DNA of 64,000 nucleotides from Acidobacteriota bacterium (lineage in GTDB: Bacteria; Acidobacteriota; Terriglobia; Terriglobales; Acidobacteriaceae), in the NCBI GenBank assembly GCA_021778845.1, contig JAJYBU010000018.1:1-64000 (forward strand). The letters run 5' to 3'. Position 1 is the first letter of the stretch; every line of letters starts with the position of its first letter. A program made the position numbers and the translations under genes. The notes beneath the pieces are model-generated. The model worked only from the letters and a program-made list of their open reading frames with translations. It made no database searches and had not been told where the DNA came from. Of this stretch, positions 6,877-15,671 are shown piece after piece.

Positions 6877-9800
6877 TTAGAAGTTAATCCTGCCCGCCAG
6901 TTGGATATCGCGCGAGTTGTTCGATTGGCCGCTGATCTCGCCAAAGTTGCTCGAATCCATGTTGGTGGAACTGATGCCGAAGAGCACCTTGTTGGTAAGG
7001 TTGTACACCGACGCGTCCAGCAGCAGATTGACATTCTTGTAAATGTTGATGGTCCGCTTCAGGCTCATGTCGATGTCGTAGCTGCCCGGTCCACGCAGTC
7101 CAAACGCTGCGGTGCGTGGAATAGTCCCGAACGTGAAGGGCGCAGCGTCTGCAAAGGACGTGGCGTCGATGTAGGAAGGTGAAGCCAGCCCCGCCAGCGC
7201 TCCGTGGCCATAGCTGCCGTTGATGCGCGCGCCTTTGGCAGCCGGGTTGTAGTTCGGCATGCAAGTACCTGCGAACGGCGTGTTGCAGGCTGAGGACGTG
7301 ATGGCGAGCGGGTTGCCAGCGCGGTACGTGTAGATACCGGAGACCAGCCAGTCGCTTACCAGTGCACGCACCACGGAGTTGCCGCCGCCCAGCGCGTGTC
7401 CCTTGCCGAACGGCAGGTTGTACACGGTGGTGATGTTGAGCGCCTGCGGGGTGTCAGCAGTTCCGCGCGAGTGCTCGACGCTGTTGGGCAGGTAGCCGCT
7501 GCGGAAGGTACCTCCATCGTCGTACTCATGCGAGTAGGTGTAGTTCAACATGAATTGCAGACCATGAGACATGCGCTTGTTCAACGTCATCTGGAACGCG
7601 TTGTAGGTGGAGTTGACGACGTTGCCATAGGTATCGCCCACACCGTTGTACTGAGGGAAGGGGCGCAGCATCTGCCCGATCGTCCCGGAGAACGTGGAAT
7701 AGGGCAGCTTCACCGCAGGGTTGATTGCCTGCGCCGCCGCGATGTTTGTGGTGGTCGCTTTCGCGGTGAGCAGGCTGCCTATGTTGTAGAAGCTGGGGTC
7801 AACCTGATCGTTGTAGATGCCGCGGGCTCCGCTGCCACCGGTGGGAAGGAAGTGCCCCTCGCTGCCTACATAGTTCAGGCTCACGGTCAGGTTGTGGCTC
7901 AACTCCCGCTCTACGCCGACGTTCCAGTTGATGGCATAGGGTGCGCGCGCTCCAATGACCGGGTCGCCGTAGCTCACAGAGGCCGCAGACGTGTTGACGA
8001 GCGTGGAGAAGCCCGTGCCATAGGCGGAGTTGATGAATGGCGGTGCCTGATAAGCAGGGAAGCCGTCATCCAGCACAAACGCCGCGATACCGCTGTTGCT
8101 GGAGCTCTTCGGGTTGGGGCTGGCCGTGTAACCAAGCTGGCCGGTGCCAAGCCGCGTCGCGTTGGAGATGCCGGTGCCATGGGTGTAGCTGATGGTGTAA
8201 CCGGCGCGGAGGACCGTCTTGTTGTTGATGGAGTATGCCAAGCCGATGCGGGGGCCGAAGTTCTTGTACCAGTTGTGCACCGGCGTGCTGCAGTTACAGC
8301 CGTAGGGGCCGTTGCCAGCAAACTGCAGTGCTCCTGCATTCCCTGTGATGGGATTGGTCATCGTCGGGTTCAGAAAGGAGAAGCGGTTCTCCACTTCGGT
8401 AAACGAGGGGAAGTAGTCCCAACGCAGGCCCAGGTTCAGAGTCAGCTTGGGGGTTACGGCGTAGTCGTCCTGCGCGTAGGCCGAGAAGGGACGGATGCGC
8501 GCCCCAGTTGTCAGCACAGCATTCTGCACCAGTTTGGACTGGTCCACCTGCCCCAGAAGGAAGCTGGCATAGGAGTCGCCCGTGTTGGTCAGCAGTTTGC
8601 CGCTGGAGTAGCCGGCGGTTTCCGCGTTGCTGTAGTCCAGTTCCAGCGGTGCTGTTCCGGTAAGGTACGCAGTGTTGTTGTCCTGCAGCCATTGCCGGAT
8701 GAAGCCGAATGTGAACGAGTGCTTACCATGCACGTACTGCACATTGTCCAGCAGGTCATAGGTGTTGGTGGTTTCGGTGTAGGCCTTGCCGCCGCCCCAC
8801 GCGGTGATGGAGTTCGGGCCGCCGAACTTGGCCGTCGGGAAAGAGTCCGCCACCTGTCCGGCAGGAAGTCCGGTAACGCCAGCAGCCGAAACGAGGCCGT
8901 ACGTCGGGTTGTATCCGGGGTTGCCCACCAGATCGTAATAGCGGATGAAGCCCAGCTTGAACTGGTTCACCAGGTTGGTCGTCGGCACATAGGTGTGCTC
9001 GAAGATGAAAGTCTTCGTCTTGGGTGTGTAGAACTGACCATCGGTGTACGGCAGCGAAATCTGGCTGCCTTTGCTCAGGTAGCCATAGACGCCGCTCTTG
9101 CTGGCAGCGAAGATGACTGAGATGCGCTGCTTGCTGGTGAGCACAGCATCAACCTTGTCCGTTGTGTTCCAGCTGAACGTGTTCGTCGGAATCTGACCAA
9201 GATAGTTATTGGTCAACGAATTATTTGTGGGGAGTGGCATGAACTGAAGCAGTGCCTTCTCTGCGGGTCCGATGCGTGCCGGGTCAAAGCTGTTCTCCAC
9301 TCCATTGAAGATGGCCTGCTGGCGCGTGCAGTTCTTTCCGCCGGTGCAAACCGTTGTAGCAGGGTCATAGATAAGCTGGGTAGCTGGCAGGTCGCTGAAG
9401 TTGCCTGTCCGCTCCAGCATCGTGGGAACCGTATAGTATCCCGGATTCCCTGCCTTGTCATAGCGGTACCCATCGTAGGCGCCGAAGAAGAACACGCGAT
9501 CCTTCACGATCGGAGCCCCCAGGCGCATGCCGTACTCATTCTGGTGCTCCACTGGCTTCGTAGCCTTGCCTGTGGCTGGATTGATGACTGCAGGAGCACC
9601 CCATCCCCAGGTGTCCAGGGCCGTGTTGCGGAAGTACTCAAAGATCGATCCGTGGATAGTGTTCGTACCTGACTTTACAACGTAGTTCTGCACGCCTGCG
9701 CCCTGATACTCCACAGGTGTTGCGCTGGTGAGCACCTGAAACTGGTCCACAGCCTCAACCGAAATGGCCGAAGATACATTGCGCGGATCGCCCTGGATGG

Positions 9801-10479
9801 AGATGCGCGTGATCGGCACACCGTCCACGTAGATTTCATCAAGACGACCCTGGCTGCCGGTTCCGTTGAACACGCCCGATGCTCCTGACTTGCTGGCTTG
9901 CGTCACGCCAGGCATCAGATACACAAACGACGTCGGGTCACGCGGTCCGCCGTTCATCTGCAGCGGTAATGAGGTGTAGGCCTGGTTCTCAAGCGTTCCT
10001 CCCAGTGTGGCGCTCGCAGTATCAAGCTGCGGCGGCGCGCTGGTCACCGTCGTCATCTCGGCCGCCGAGCCCACCGAGAGCTTCATGTTCAAGCCGACCA
10101 CCTGCAACGCGTCGACCGATACATTGTCTTGCGTCAGGGTCTTGAAGCCCTTCGCCTCGATCGATACGGAATAGATGCCCGGAGGGACTGGAGACAGCAC
10201 GTAATATCCGCTGGAAGTGGTGGTCCTGACCGTCTTCACTCCGGTTGCTACATCTGTGCCGGTTACCTTTGCCCCGGCAACGACGGCCCCAGTCGGGTCG
10301 GTCACCGTGCCGTTGATAGATCCCTGTCCACCAACCTGAGCCTGCGAGTGATTCGGCATGGCTAGTGCCGCCACCATCAGCAGCAGGGCCGCCATCGCCC
10401 TGCCAAAATAATTTCTGATGCGCTGCGCGTCTGCGATTGCAGATCGCGCTGCACATCTGTGCTTGAGAAAAAGCTTCAT
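6877..10479 (-). CDS. TonB-dependent receptor with carboxypeptidase-regulatory-like domain
   Basis: This 1200-residue outer-membrane protein is of the Oar-like type expanded in Acidobacteria. A long basic N-region, a hydrophobic core (about residues 29-41) and A-Q-A form a signal peptide cleaved near residue 48. A CarboxypepD_reg beta-sandwich follows (about 54-130, with G-T-V-T-D-P-T-G-A-V and P-P-G-x-Y). After it come a plug domain and a large barrel ending in the C-terminal Phe typical of outer-membrane proteins. The ATG at 10479 lies 9 bases after AAGGAG; an in-frame GTG two codons upstream is less well placed. It is preceded by a 280-base leader and a LacI-type operator shared with the pectin operon. 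Import of pectin oligosaccharides is therefore likely but inferred. No SusD partner is seen. Confidence 0.88.
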   Translation of the reverse strand: MKLFLKHRCAARSAIADAQRIRNYFGRAMAALLLMVAALAMPNHSQAQVGGQGSINGTVTDPTGAVVAGAKVTGTDVATGVKTVRTTTSSGYYVLSPVPPGIYSVSIEAKGFKTLTQDNVSVDALQVVGLNMKLSVGSAAEMTTVTSAPPQLDTASATLGGTLENQAYTSLPLQMNGGPRDPTSFVYLMPGVTQASKSGASGVFNGTGSQGRLDEIYVDGVPITRISIQGDPRNVSSAISVEAVDQFQVLTSATPVEYQGAGVQNYVVKSGTNTIHGSIFEYFRNTALDTWGWGAPAVINPATGKATKPVEHQNEYGMRLGAPIVKDRVFFFGAYDGYRYDKAGNPGYYTVPTMLERTGNFSDLPATQLIYDPATTVCTGGKNCTRQQAIFNGVENSFDPARIGPAEKALLQFMPLPTNNSLTNNYLGQIPTNTFSWNTTDKVDAVLTSKQRISVIFAASKSGVYGYLSKGSQISLPYTDGQFYTPKTKTFIFEHTYVPTTNLVNQFKLGFIRYYDLVGNPGYNPTYGLVSAAGVTGLPAGQVADSFPTAKFGGPNSITAWGGGKAYTETTNTYDLLDNVQYVHGKHSFTFGFIRQWLQDNNTAYLTGTAPLELDYSNAETAGYSSGKLLTNTGDSYASFLLGQVDQSKLVQNAVLTTGARIRPFSAYAQDDYAVTPKLTLNLGLRWDYFPSFTEVENRFSFLNPTMTNPITGNAGALQFAGNGPYGCNCSTPVHNWYKNFGPRIGLAYSINNKTVLRAGYTISYTHGTGISNATRLGTGQLGYTASPNPKSSSNSGIAAFVLDDGFPAYQAPPFINSAYGTGFSTLVNTSAASVSYGDPVIGARAPYAINWNVGVERELSHNLTVSLNYVGSEGHFLPTGGSGARGIYNDQVDPSFYNIGSLLTAKATTTNIAAAQAINPAVKLPYSTFSGTIGQMLRPFPQYNGVGDTYGNVVNSTYNAFQMTLNKRMSHGLQFMLNYTYSHEYDDGGTFRSGYLPNSVEHSRGTADTPQALNITTVYNLPFGKGHALGGGNSVVRALVSDWLVSGIYTYRAGNPLAITSSACNTPFAGTCMPNYNPAAKGARINGSYGHGALAGLASPSYIDATSFADAAPFTFGTIPRTAAFGLRGPGSYDIDMSLKRTINIYKNVNLLLDASVYNLTNKVLFGISSTNMDSSNFGEISGQSNNSRDIQLAGRINF

Positions 10480-10543
10480 GGTCACTTACTCCTTGAGTGC
10501 TTCTGATCGATAGCCCAGATCGATGGGGTTATGGTCCTTGTCA

Positions 10544-10569
10544 TTGCCAGCCTGTATACGGGCTGGCAA
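10544..10569 (-). promoter_or_regulatory. 26-bp near-perfect palindrome in the receptor leader
   Basis: TTGCCAGCC and GGCTGGCAA flank an inner palindrome GTATAC, leaving one mismatched pair across 26 bases. In the leftward mRNA it makes a 9-bp stem about 65 bases before the receptor start. There is no U-run, so it is not a standard terminator. It could be a regulator-binding site or an mRNA-stability hairpin. The rest of 10480-10740 holds only a short TCCCC/GGGGA hairpin (10621-10635) and no gene. Confidence 0.5.
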
Positions 10570-10740
10570 ACCTGTTACGCCAAGGGCGAAGCATGTGTGA
10601 GAGTGTCGCGACCCGCTCGATCCCCACAGAGGGGACTCCTTACTGGTCAGACCACTTTTTAAACCGCTTCACGCCATTCACCACGGCTGCACATCTATAA
10701 ACGTCATTTGTTCCAGTCCGTGGTAACGCGTTTGGATACC

Positions 10741-10756
10741 TTGGCAACGTAGCCAA
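10741..10756 (-). promoter_or_regulatory. LacI-type operator upstream of the receptor gene
   Basis: TTGGCAACGTAGCCAA is a 16-bp palindrome with the central CG expected of LacI-family operators; 7 of 8 positions in each half are symmetric. It matches TGGCAACGTTGCCA at 12007-12020, in front of the pectin operon. It lies just downstream of the predicted start point, where a bound repressor would block transcription. Confidence 0.72.
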
Positions 10757-10768
10757 ACAGCCAGCCGA

Positions 10769-10798
10769 ATATTAGACCGGCGAAGGAGCCGTCGTCAA
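10769..10798 (-). promoter_or_regulatory. Predicted promoter of the receptor gene
   Basis: Read leftward, TTGACG (10798-10793) is separated by 18 bases from TAATAT (10774-10769). Transcription would begin near 10762 and run into the operator at 10756-10741. The boxes match 5 of 6 and 4 of 6 consensus bases. The same -35 hexamer and spacing occur in front of the polygalacturonase gene. Confidence 0.55.
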
Positions 10799-10873
10799 TA
10801 GCTAGATTTCAAAGGGGGAAAATGGGGCCTTGCCGTCCGATGTGGATTTGCATGCGTGCTCGGAAAAGCTGCT

Positions 10874-11893
10874 CTAATGTCTCCGGGGCGCGATGGGCTT
10901 GCACCCACACGAGGTGCGAAGGATCATCTTTCCCGGCAAAACCACCTGCACAGGTTTCTCGTTCACCCCCGCCGTGCGGCGGAGCAATTGCTCCACGGCC
11001 AGACGGGCGAGTTGCTCGGCTGGTTGTGCGACGGCGGTTAACGAAGGATTGAGGAAACTGGCAAACTCCATGTCGTCAATCCCGATGAATCCAATCTCGT
11101 TCAGCGCAATTTTGCAATCCTGCAACGCGGAGAGGATCGCAATCGAGACTGAGTAGCTCATGGAGAGAATTGCGGTTGCGGGTCCCCGTTTTCGCTGAAG
11201 CGCAAGGCTGAGTTCGCTCCGAAGCTGCTCAGTGTCCCGCCAGATGATCGTCTCGGCTGTCCTTCCAGCCGCGTCCATCGCCTCTTTGTATCCCTTCAAC
11301 CGGTTCTGCAGCGGATGCAGTTTGTAATGCGCCGTGACCGAGACGATATGAGAGTGATGATGTCCCAGCAGGTGTTCGGTAGCTTCGCGGGCTGCCTTGT
11401 AGTTATCGAGCACTACGGAGTCAACCGCGCTGCCGAGCGAACGATCGATCGCAACCACTGGAATAGTCCCAAGCAGGGCGCGCACCTGGGCCACATTCGT
11501 CTCTGCTGCCGGCACCAGAATGACCCCGTCGACCTGGGATCGTTTGAGCGATGCAAGTTGCTCCTGCTGCAACTTCGGTTCCTCTTGATGGGTGAGCAGC
11601 ATGACCGTAAACCCGTGTCTTCGTGCCTCCATTTGAATGGTGCGAATCGCGTTGCCGTAGAAGACATTATTGACGTGTGGAAACAGAACGCCAAGCGTCT
11701 GAGTGCGTCCCACGCGAAGGCTCCGCGCCAGCGTATTCGGTTCGTATCCCAGTTGTGCGATGGCAATCTCGATCCGCCGCGCCACCTCGGGGCTTACCGA
11801 CTTTCCGCCGCGTACATGGCGGGAAACCGTGGATGATCCGACCTTTGCTGCGCGCGCCACGTCGATGATCGTTGGGCGCTTGATCTCATTCAT
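10874..11893 (-). CDS. LacI-family transcriptional regulator of pectin use
   Basis: This 339-residue regulator has an N-terminal LacI helix-turn-helix (about residues 6-26, T-I-I-D-V-A-R-A-A-K-V and S-S-T-V-S-R-H-V). The hinge helix follows (Y-E-P-N-T-L-A-R-S-L-R), then a periplasmic-binding-protein-like effector domain (T-L-G-V-L-F-P onward). The ATG at 11893 begins directly before the HTH; the frame is open 29 codons further but that segment is hydrophobic and not family-like. It has no strong ribosome-binding site. It sits between the receptor gene and the divergent pectin operon, both bearing matching operators. It most likely represses both until a uronate-type inducer binds. The ligand is not determinable here. 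Confidence 0.9.
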   Translation of the reverse strand: MNEIKRPTIIDVARAAKVGSSTVSRHVRGGKSVSPEVARRIEIAIAQLGYEPNTLARSLRVGRTQTLGVLFPHVNNVFYGNAIRTIQMEARRHGFTVMLLTHQEEPKLQQEQLASLKRSQVDGVILVPAAETNVAQVRALLGTIPVVAIDRSLGSAVDSVVLDNYKAAREATEHLLGHHHSHIVSVTAHYKLHPLQNRLKGYKEAMDAAGRTAETIIWRDTEQLRSELSLALQRKRGPATAILSMSYSVSIAILSALQDCKIALNEIGFIGIDDMEFASFLNPSLTAVAQPAEQLARLAVEQLLRRTAGVNEKPVQVVLPGKMILRTSCGCKPIAPRRH

Positions 11894-11966
11894 GCTGAAC
11901 GATACTAACAGGAGAAAGTACGGAAGAGCACAAACGAGTTTTTTGAAGATTAAACCTGCGCGAGCC

Positions 11967-11996
11967 TTGACGGAGGTCAAGCAGCGTTGCTAGCAT
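11967..11996 (+). promoter_or_regulatory. Predicted promoter of the pectin operon
   Basis: TTGACG (11967-11972), an 18-base spacer and TAGCAT (11991-11996) would start transcription near 12003. One operator-like site lies in the spacer and another just past the start point. The layout copies the receptor promoter. Confidence 0.55.
11980..11991 (+). promoter_or_regulatory. Secondary LacI-type half-matched operator in the promoter spacer
   Basis: AGCAGCGTTGCT has the central CG and is symmetric at 5 of 6 positions per half. Its centre is 28 bp from that of the main operator. It overlaps the region between the -35 and -10 boxes and also faces the regulator gene, so it could serve autoregulation. 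Confidence 0.4.
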
Positions 11997-12006
11997 CGGG
12001 TGGTTA

Positions 12007-12020
12007 TGGCAACGTTGCCA
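12007..12020 (+). promoter_or_regulatory. LacI-type operator of the pectin operon
   Basis: TGGCAACGTTGCCA is a perfect 14-bp palindrome with central CG. It lies just downstream of the predicted start point and 36 bases before the polygalacturonase ATG. It is nearly the same as the site in front of the receptor gene. Confidence 0.75.
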
Positions 12021-12056
12021 CGATTCTTGCGCAAAACTCCCTGGAGCAACAATCCC

Positions 12057-13310
12057 ATGAAGCAACACGATTTCATGCAATGGTCGATGTCGAAGGTACT
12101 TCCACTGATGGTTTGCTCAATCCTTGCGGTCGGTGCAGGTGCGCAAACGGTTTGCAATGTGCGTCAGTACGGAGCCAAGGGAGACGGAATCGCCAAGGAT
12201 ACCGCGGCCATTCAAAAGGCAATCGACGTCTGCGCAAGCAAAGGCGGAGGAACGGTGGTGTTGGATGGAGCCCCGATGTTTGTCTCGGCACCCATCCTTC
12301 TCAAAAGCCATATCACCCTGTCGATCGCCGCGGGGACGACTCTTGCAGGCAGCACCGATCATGCGGACTATCCCGATAAGCAGGAGTTCAATGACCGCGG
12401 GAAGCAGGCGCTGATAACGGCGACCAATGCTGAGGACATTACGATCGACGGCGGCGGAGTTATCGACGGTCGTGGAGCATCCTGGTGGCTCAAGCCTTTC
12501 GAACCGCGGCCGCGCCTCGTTGTCTTCGACCACTGCAAGCACATAATGATGCAGAACATCACGGTGAAGGACTCGCCGATGTGGCAGATCGTGCCGTACT
12601 ACTCAGACGATCTGACGTTTCGCAATATGCAAGTGCTGGGGGCGCTGCACTCGCATAACACCGATGGCATCGACCCATTCTCTTCCTCGAACATCGTGAT
12701 CGATCATGTCACCATTGATACCGGAGACGATAACATCGCGATCAAGAGTGGCCAGCCCGGATCGCCCGGTCCCGACGCTCCTTCGCGCAACATCGTCATC
12801 ACCGATTGCACCTTCCTGCGCGGACATGGTCTGTCCATCGGCAGCGAGATTGCCGGCGGTGTGCAGAACGTTCGCGCCGAGCGCATCACCTTCAAGTCCA
12901 CCGACCAGGGGATTCGCGTCAAGGCGAACCGCGATCGTGGCAACGCCGATATCGGCAACTTCGTATTCCGCGATATCACCATGGAAGACGTCAGAACGCC
13001 GATTCTGCTCAGCGAGTTTTATCCGAAGATTCCGCCGACGATCGTCGCCGAGAACGTGACGCGACTAACCCCGTTCTTTCACGACATCACCATAGAGAAC
13101 GTCACGGCAACGGGAGCCCGGCAGGCCGCCGTCATTGTTGGATTGCCGGAGTCGCCCATCCGCAATTTGAAGTTGATCAACGTTCATTTAGCAGGACAGC
13201 ATGGCGCAACGATCCAGTATGCAGACGTTACCGCCAAAGACTTCACCGTCAAGGCCGAGGAGGGTGAGAACATCCAGATCGGCTCCGGCGTCAATGGATC
13301 GCTAAAGTAG
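12057..13310 (+). CDS. Exported polygalacturonase (GH28)
   Basis: This 417-residue beta-helix enzyme hydrolyses alpha-1,4-galacturonan. All GH28 signatures are present: N-T-D-G at about 201-204, G-D-D at 223-225 (the catalytic Asp set), G-H-G at 256-258 and R-V-K at 287-289. A hydrophobic stretch ending G-A-G-A-Q (about residues 13-30) is a signal peptide, so it acts in the periplasm or outside. The ATG at 12057 follows GGAG by 10 bases. Frames opening at 12000 or 12006 would run through the operator and are rejected. It is the first gene of a five-gene operon, 17 bases from the methylesterase. Confidence 0.93.
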   Translation: MKQHDFMQWSMSKVLPLMVCSILAVGAGAQTVCNVRQYGAKGDGIAKDTAAIQKAIDVCASKGGGTVVLDGAPMFVSAPILLKSHITLSIAAGTTLAGSTDHADYPDKQEFNDRGKQALITATNAEDITIDGGGVIDGRGASWWLKPFEPRPRLVVFDHCKHIMMQNITVKDSPMWQIVPYYSDDLTFRNMQVLGALHSHNTDGIDPFSSSNIVIDHVTIDTGDDNIAIKSGQPGSPGPDAPSRNIVITDCTFLRGHGLSIGSEIAGGVQNVRAERITFKSTDQGIRVKANRDRGNADIGNFVFRDITMEDVRTPILLSEFYPKIPPTIVAENVTRLTPFFHDITIENVTATGARQAAVIVGLPESPIRNLKLINVHLAGQHGATIQYADVTAKDFTVKAEEGENIQIGSGVNGSLK

Positions 13311-13327
13311 GGAATTGAGGATTATCG

Positions 13328-14320
13328 ATGTACTTCACTCTTCGTTCAGTGATCGTGGCAGCAATGCTTACTACTGCGGCAGCAAGCGCGCAGGATGTGA
13401 ACGTCCGCGTGTCGCCCGATGCGCCGCGAAACTTCGAGAGTACCGATCTCTTCCCGACAATCCAGATGGCGCTCGATCACGCTCCGCAGCCCGGCCCGGG
13501 CGGACGCGTGTATCTTCACATAGCGCCGGGCATTTATCATGAGCGAGTGATCGTAACCCAGAATCGGCCCCGCACGACGATGCTCGGAACGGGAGCAACT
13601 CCAGCCGACGTTGTGATCACGGCGTCGCAGAACGCGAAGAGCGCTGGTGGCACCTTCTTTTCCTCCACGGTCGAGATCTACGGGCCCCAGTTTGAGGCCG
13701 ACAATATCACCTTTGAGAACACGGCGGGAAATACCGGACAAGCCGTTGCGATCACCGTGCGGTCTGACCAGTCAGTATTCAAGAAGTGCCGTTTTCTGGG
13801 CGATCAGGACACGCTGTTTGCCGATTTCGGAAGGCAATACTACGTTGACTCGTACATCGAAGGCGGCGTTGACTTCATCTTTGGCAATGCTGCCGCTGTC
13901 TTTGACAACAGTGAAATCCATATCATTCGCCCGGGTTATCTGACGGCACAATCCCGCACCGCGTCCGATCAAACCACGGGATACGTCTTCCTGCATGCAC
14001 GGATTACAGCGGCAGATCTTGGCGGCAGAGAGTTCTTCCTTGGCCGTCCCTGGCGCTCGTTCTCGCGCGTCGTGTTTCTGGATTCGGAGATGCCGGCAAG
14101 TTTGAGTCCGCAAGGATGGACGCCCTGGTCGAAGGGTGCATCCCTTCAGGATGCGTTCTACGCGGAGCGCGGCAGCACCGGACCCGGTGCTCGAGTGGAT
14201 TCGCGGCTCCCGGGTACCCACCAACTGAGCGCAGGTGAGGCGGCACGGTTCATGCCAAATCAGTTCCTTGCAGGGTCTGACCACTGGAATCCCCTCGCGG
14301 AGGCTGCCCGCCTGCCATGA
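13328..14320 (+). CDS. Exported pectin methylesterase (CE8)
   Basis: This 330-residue enzyme removes methyl esters from pectin, making galacturonan available to the upstream GH28. CE8 motifs are clear: G-Q-A-V-A (137-141), G-D-Q-D-T with catalytic Asp161, D-F-I-F-G with nucleophile Asp182, and L-G-R-P-W-R (238-243). A short signal peptide ends A-S-A-Q near residue 22. GAGG lies 7 bases before the ATG. It is followed by 86 bases with a palindrome before the next gene. Confidence 0.93.
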   Translation: MYFTLRSVIVAAMLTTAAASAQDVNVRVSPDAPRNFESTDLFPTIQMALDHAPQPGPGGRVYLHIAPGIYHERVIVTQNRPRTTMLGTGATPADVVITASQNAKSAGGTFFSSTVEIYGPQFEADNITFENTAGNTGQAVAITVRSDQSVFKKCRFLGDQDTLFADFGRQYYVDSYIEGGVDFIFGNAAAVFDNSEIHIIRPGYLTAQSRTASDQTTGYVFLHARITAADLGGREFFLGRPWRSFSRVVFLDSEMPASLSPQGWTPWSKGASLQDAFYAERGSTGPGARVDSRLPGTHQLSAGEAARFMPNQFLAGSDHWNPLAEAARLP

Positions 14321-14342
14321 AGTTCTCGTACATCATCCACTG

Positions 14343-14357
14343 TGCGCTTCAAGCGCA
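14343..14357 (+). promoter_or_regulatory. 15-base palindrome between methylesterase and uxaE
   Basis: TGCGCTT-C-AAGCGCA is perfectly symmetric around one base and lies in the only sizeable gap of the operon. It may form a hairpin tuning expression of the exported versus cytoplasmic genes, or a binding site. It does not match the LacI-type operators. Confidence 0.35.
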
Positions 14358-14406
14358 TCAACAATAGAGCAGCTTCCAGAGAAGCAATCATCGAAGAGGA
14401 GACAGC

Positions 14407-15669
14407 ATGTCGAAAAGACTCATACTTCCAAAATTTTCTGTTGGCGTAGGCGACAGGTTTGTCCACCAGGCTAAGGCGCAATTAGCGGCGTGCATCCAGG
14501 CCGCCGAAGCTGGGGTTGAAGTGATTCCCGTGTGGAACAAGAGCAATCGTGAGCACATGATTATCGGAACTGAGCCGAGTCAGACGCGAGTAGCCGCCGA
14601 TGCGGCGGTAAAGACGCTGGGATGGAAGCGGCCCTACTTTGTCGACGCCGATCACATTAACCTCAAGACGGTGGAACGCTTTCTGGAGCCCTGCGATTTC
14701 TTCACGCTCGACGTAGCGGATGAGATCGGTAAGGAGGCCAAGCCGGAGGATGTGGATGCATTCGTCGCGCGCCATCCCGAACTGATTGGTGAGGTGCGGA
14801 TTCCGCGCATCGCGGAACCGTTCAAGACAGATGCCATCTTCGTGCGCGCCGTTGCGAATAAGTTCCTGGCTGCGGTGCAGGATGCGGGCAACATTTACCG
14901 CCTCATCGTGGAGCGCAAAGGAGAGGGCACGTTTGTGCCTGAGATCTCTATGGACGAGACCGACGCTCCGCAGACGCCCGTGGAGTTGCTGATTATCCTT
15001 GCTGCGATTGCCGACGAGAAGATTCCCATCCAGACGATTGCGCCGAAGTTTACCGGGCGATTCAACAAGGGTGTGGACTACGTTGGCGACGTCGCTCAAT
15101 TTACCCGGGAGTTCGAAGAAGATCTCGCTGCCATTGATTTTGCGGTGAAGCGCTACGGCCTGCCTGAGAATCTGAAGCTGAGCGTGCACTCCGGCTCCGA
15201 TAAGTTTTCTATCTACAAGGCAATTCACGAAGCGGTTGTGAAATTTGATGCAGGCGTGCACGTGAAGACGGCCGGCACCACCTGGCTTGAAGAAATTATC
15301 GGTCTGGCTGAAGCCGGAGGAGGCGGACTGGAGATTGCGAAAGAGGTCTATCGTGAGGCCTTTGCCCACGCCGAGGAGCTCTGCAAACCGTACGCCACGG
15401 TGATAGATATAGACTATGCGAAGCTCCCCAGCCCGGAGGTTGTCGATGGCTGGACGAGCGAGCAGTACACCTCGGCGCTGCGCCACGATCAGAGCAATGC
15501 AGCGTATAACCCCAGCTTCCGGCAGTTGCTGCACGTCGGCTTCAAGGTGGCGGCAAAGATGGGCGATCGATATCTCAACGCACTTGACGCCAATGAGGAG
15601 ATCGTAGCGCGCAACGTGACAACTAACCTCTACGAGCGGCATATTCGGCCGATTTTCATAGGACGATAG
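14407..15669 (+). CDS. uxaE: Tagaturonate/fructuronate epimerase, UxaE type
   Basis: This 420-residue cytoplasmic enzyme resembles the UxaE family first assigned in Thermotoga. UxaE interconverts D-tagaturonate and D-fructuronate and so joins the galacturonate route to the glucuronate route. Recognised features are the start L-P-K-F-S-V-G-V-G-D-R-F, the segment V-W-N-K-S-N-R-E-H, and F-V-D-A-D-H-I-N-L-K-T-V. The role fits its place after the pectin depolymerases. GAGGAG lies 6 bases before the ATG. Two bases separate it from the gluconokinase. Assignment is from motif memory and context. Confidence 0.78.
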   Translation: MSKRLILPKFSVGVGDRFVHQAKAQLAACIQAAEAGVEVIPVWNKSNREHMIIGTEPSQTRVAADAAVKTLGWKRPYFVDADHINLKTVERFLEPCDFFTLDVADEIGKEAKPEDVDAFVARHPELIGEVRIPRIAEPFKTDAIFVRAVANKFLAAVQDAGNIYRLIVERKGEGTFVPEISMDETDAPQTPVELLIILAAIADEKIPIQTIAPKFTGRFNKGVDYVGDVAQFTREFEEDLAAIDFAVKRYGLPENLKLSVHSGSDKFSIYKAIHEAVVKFDAGVHVKTAGTTWLEEIIGLAEAGGGGLEIAKEVYREAFAHAEELCKPYATVIDIDYAKLPSPEVVDGWTSEQYTSALRHDQSNAAYNPSFRQLLHVGFKVAAKMGDRYLNALDANEEIVARNVTTNLYERHIRPIFIGR

Positions 15670-15671
15670 CG

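Noticed and set aside
7396-9120. 574-codon open frame antisense to the TonB-dependent receptor
   Set aside because: It is a high-GC shadow frame of the receptor with no domain or ribosome-binding site.
12000-12056. Upstream GTG (12000) or ATG (12006) as polygalacturonase start
   Set aside because: Both would place the operator inside the coding region and spoil the signal peptide; the ATG at 12057 has a suitably placed GGAG.
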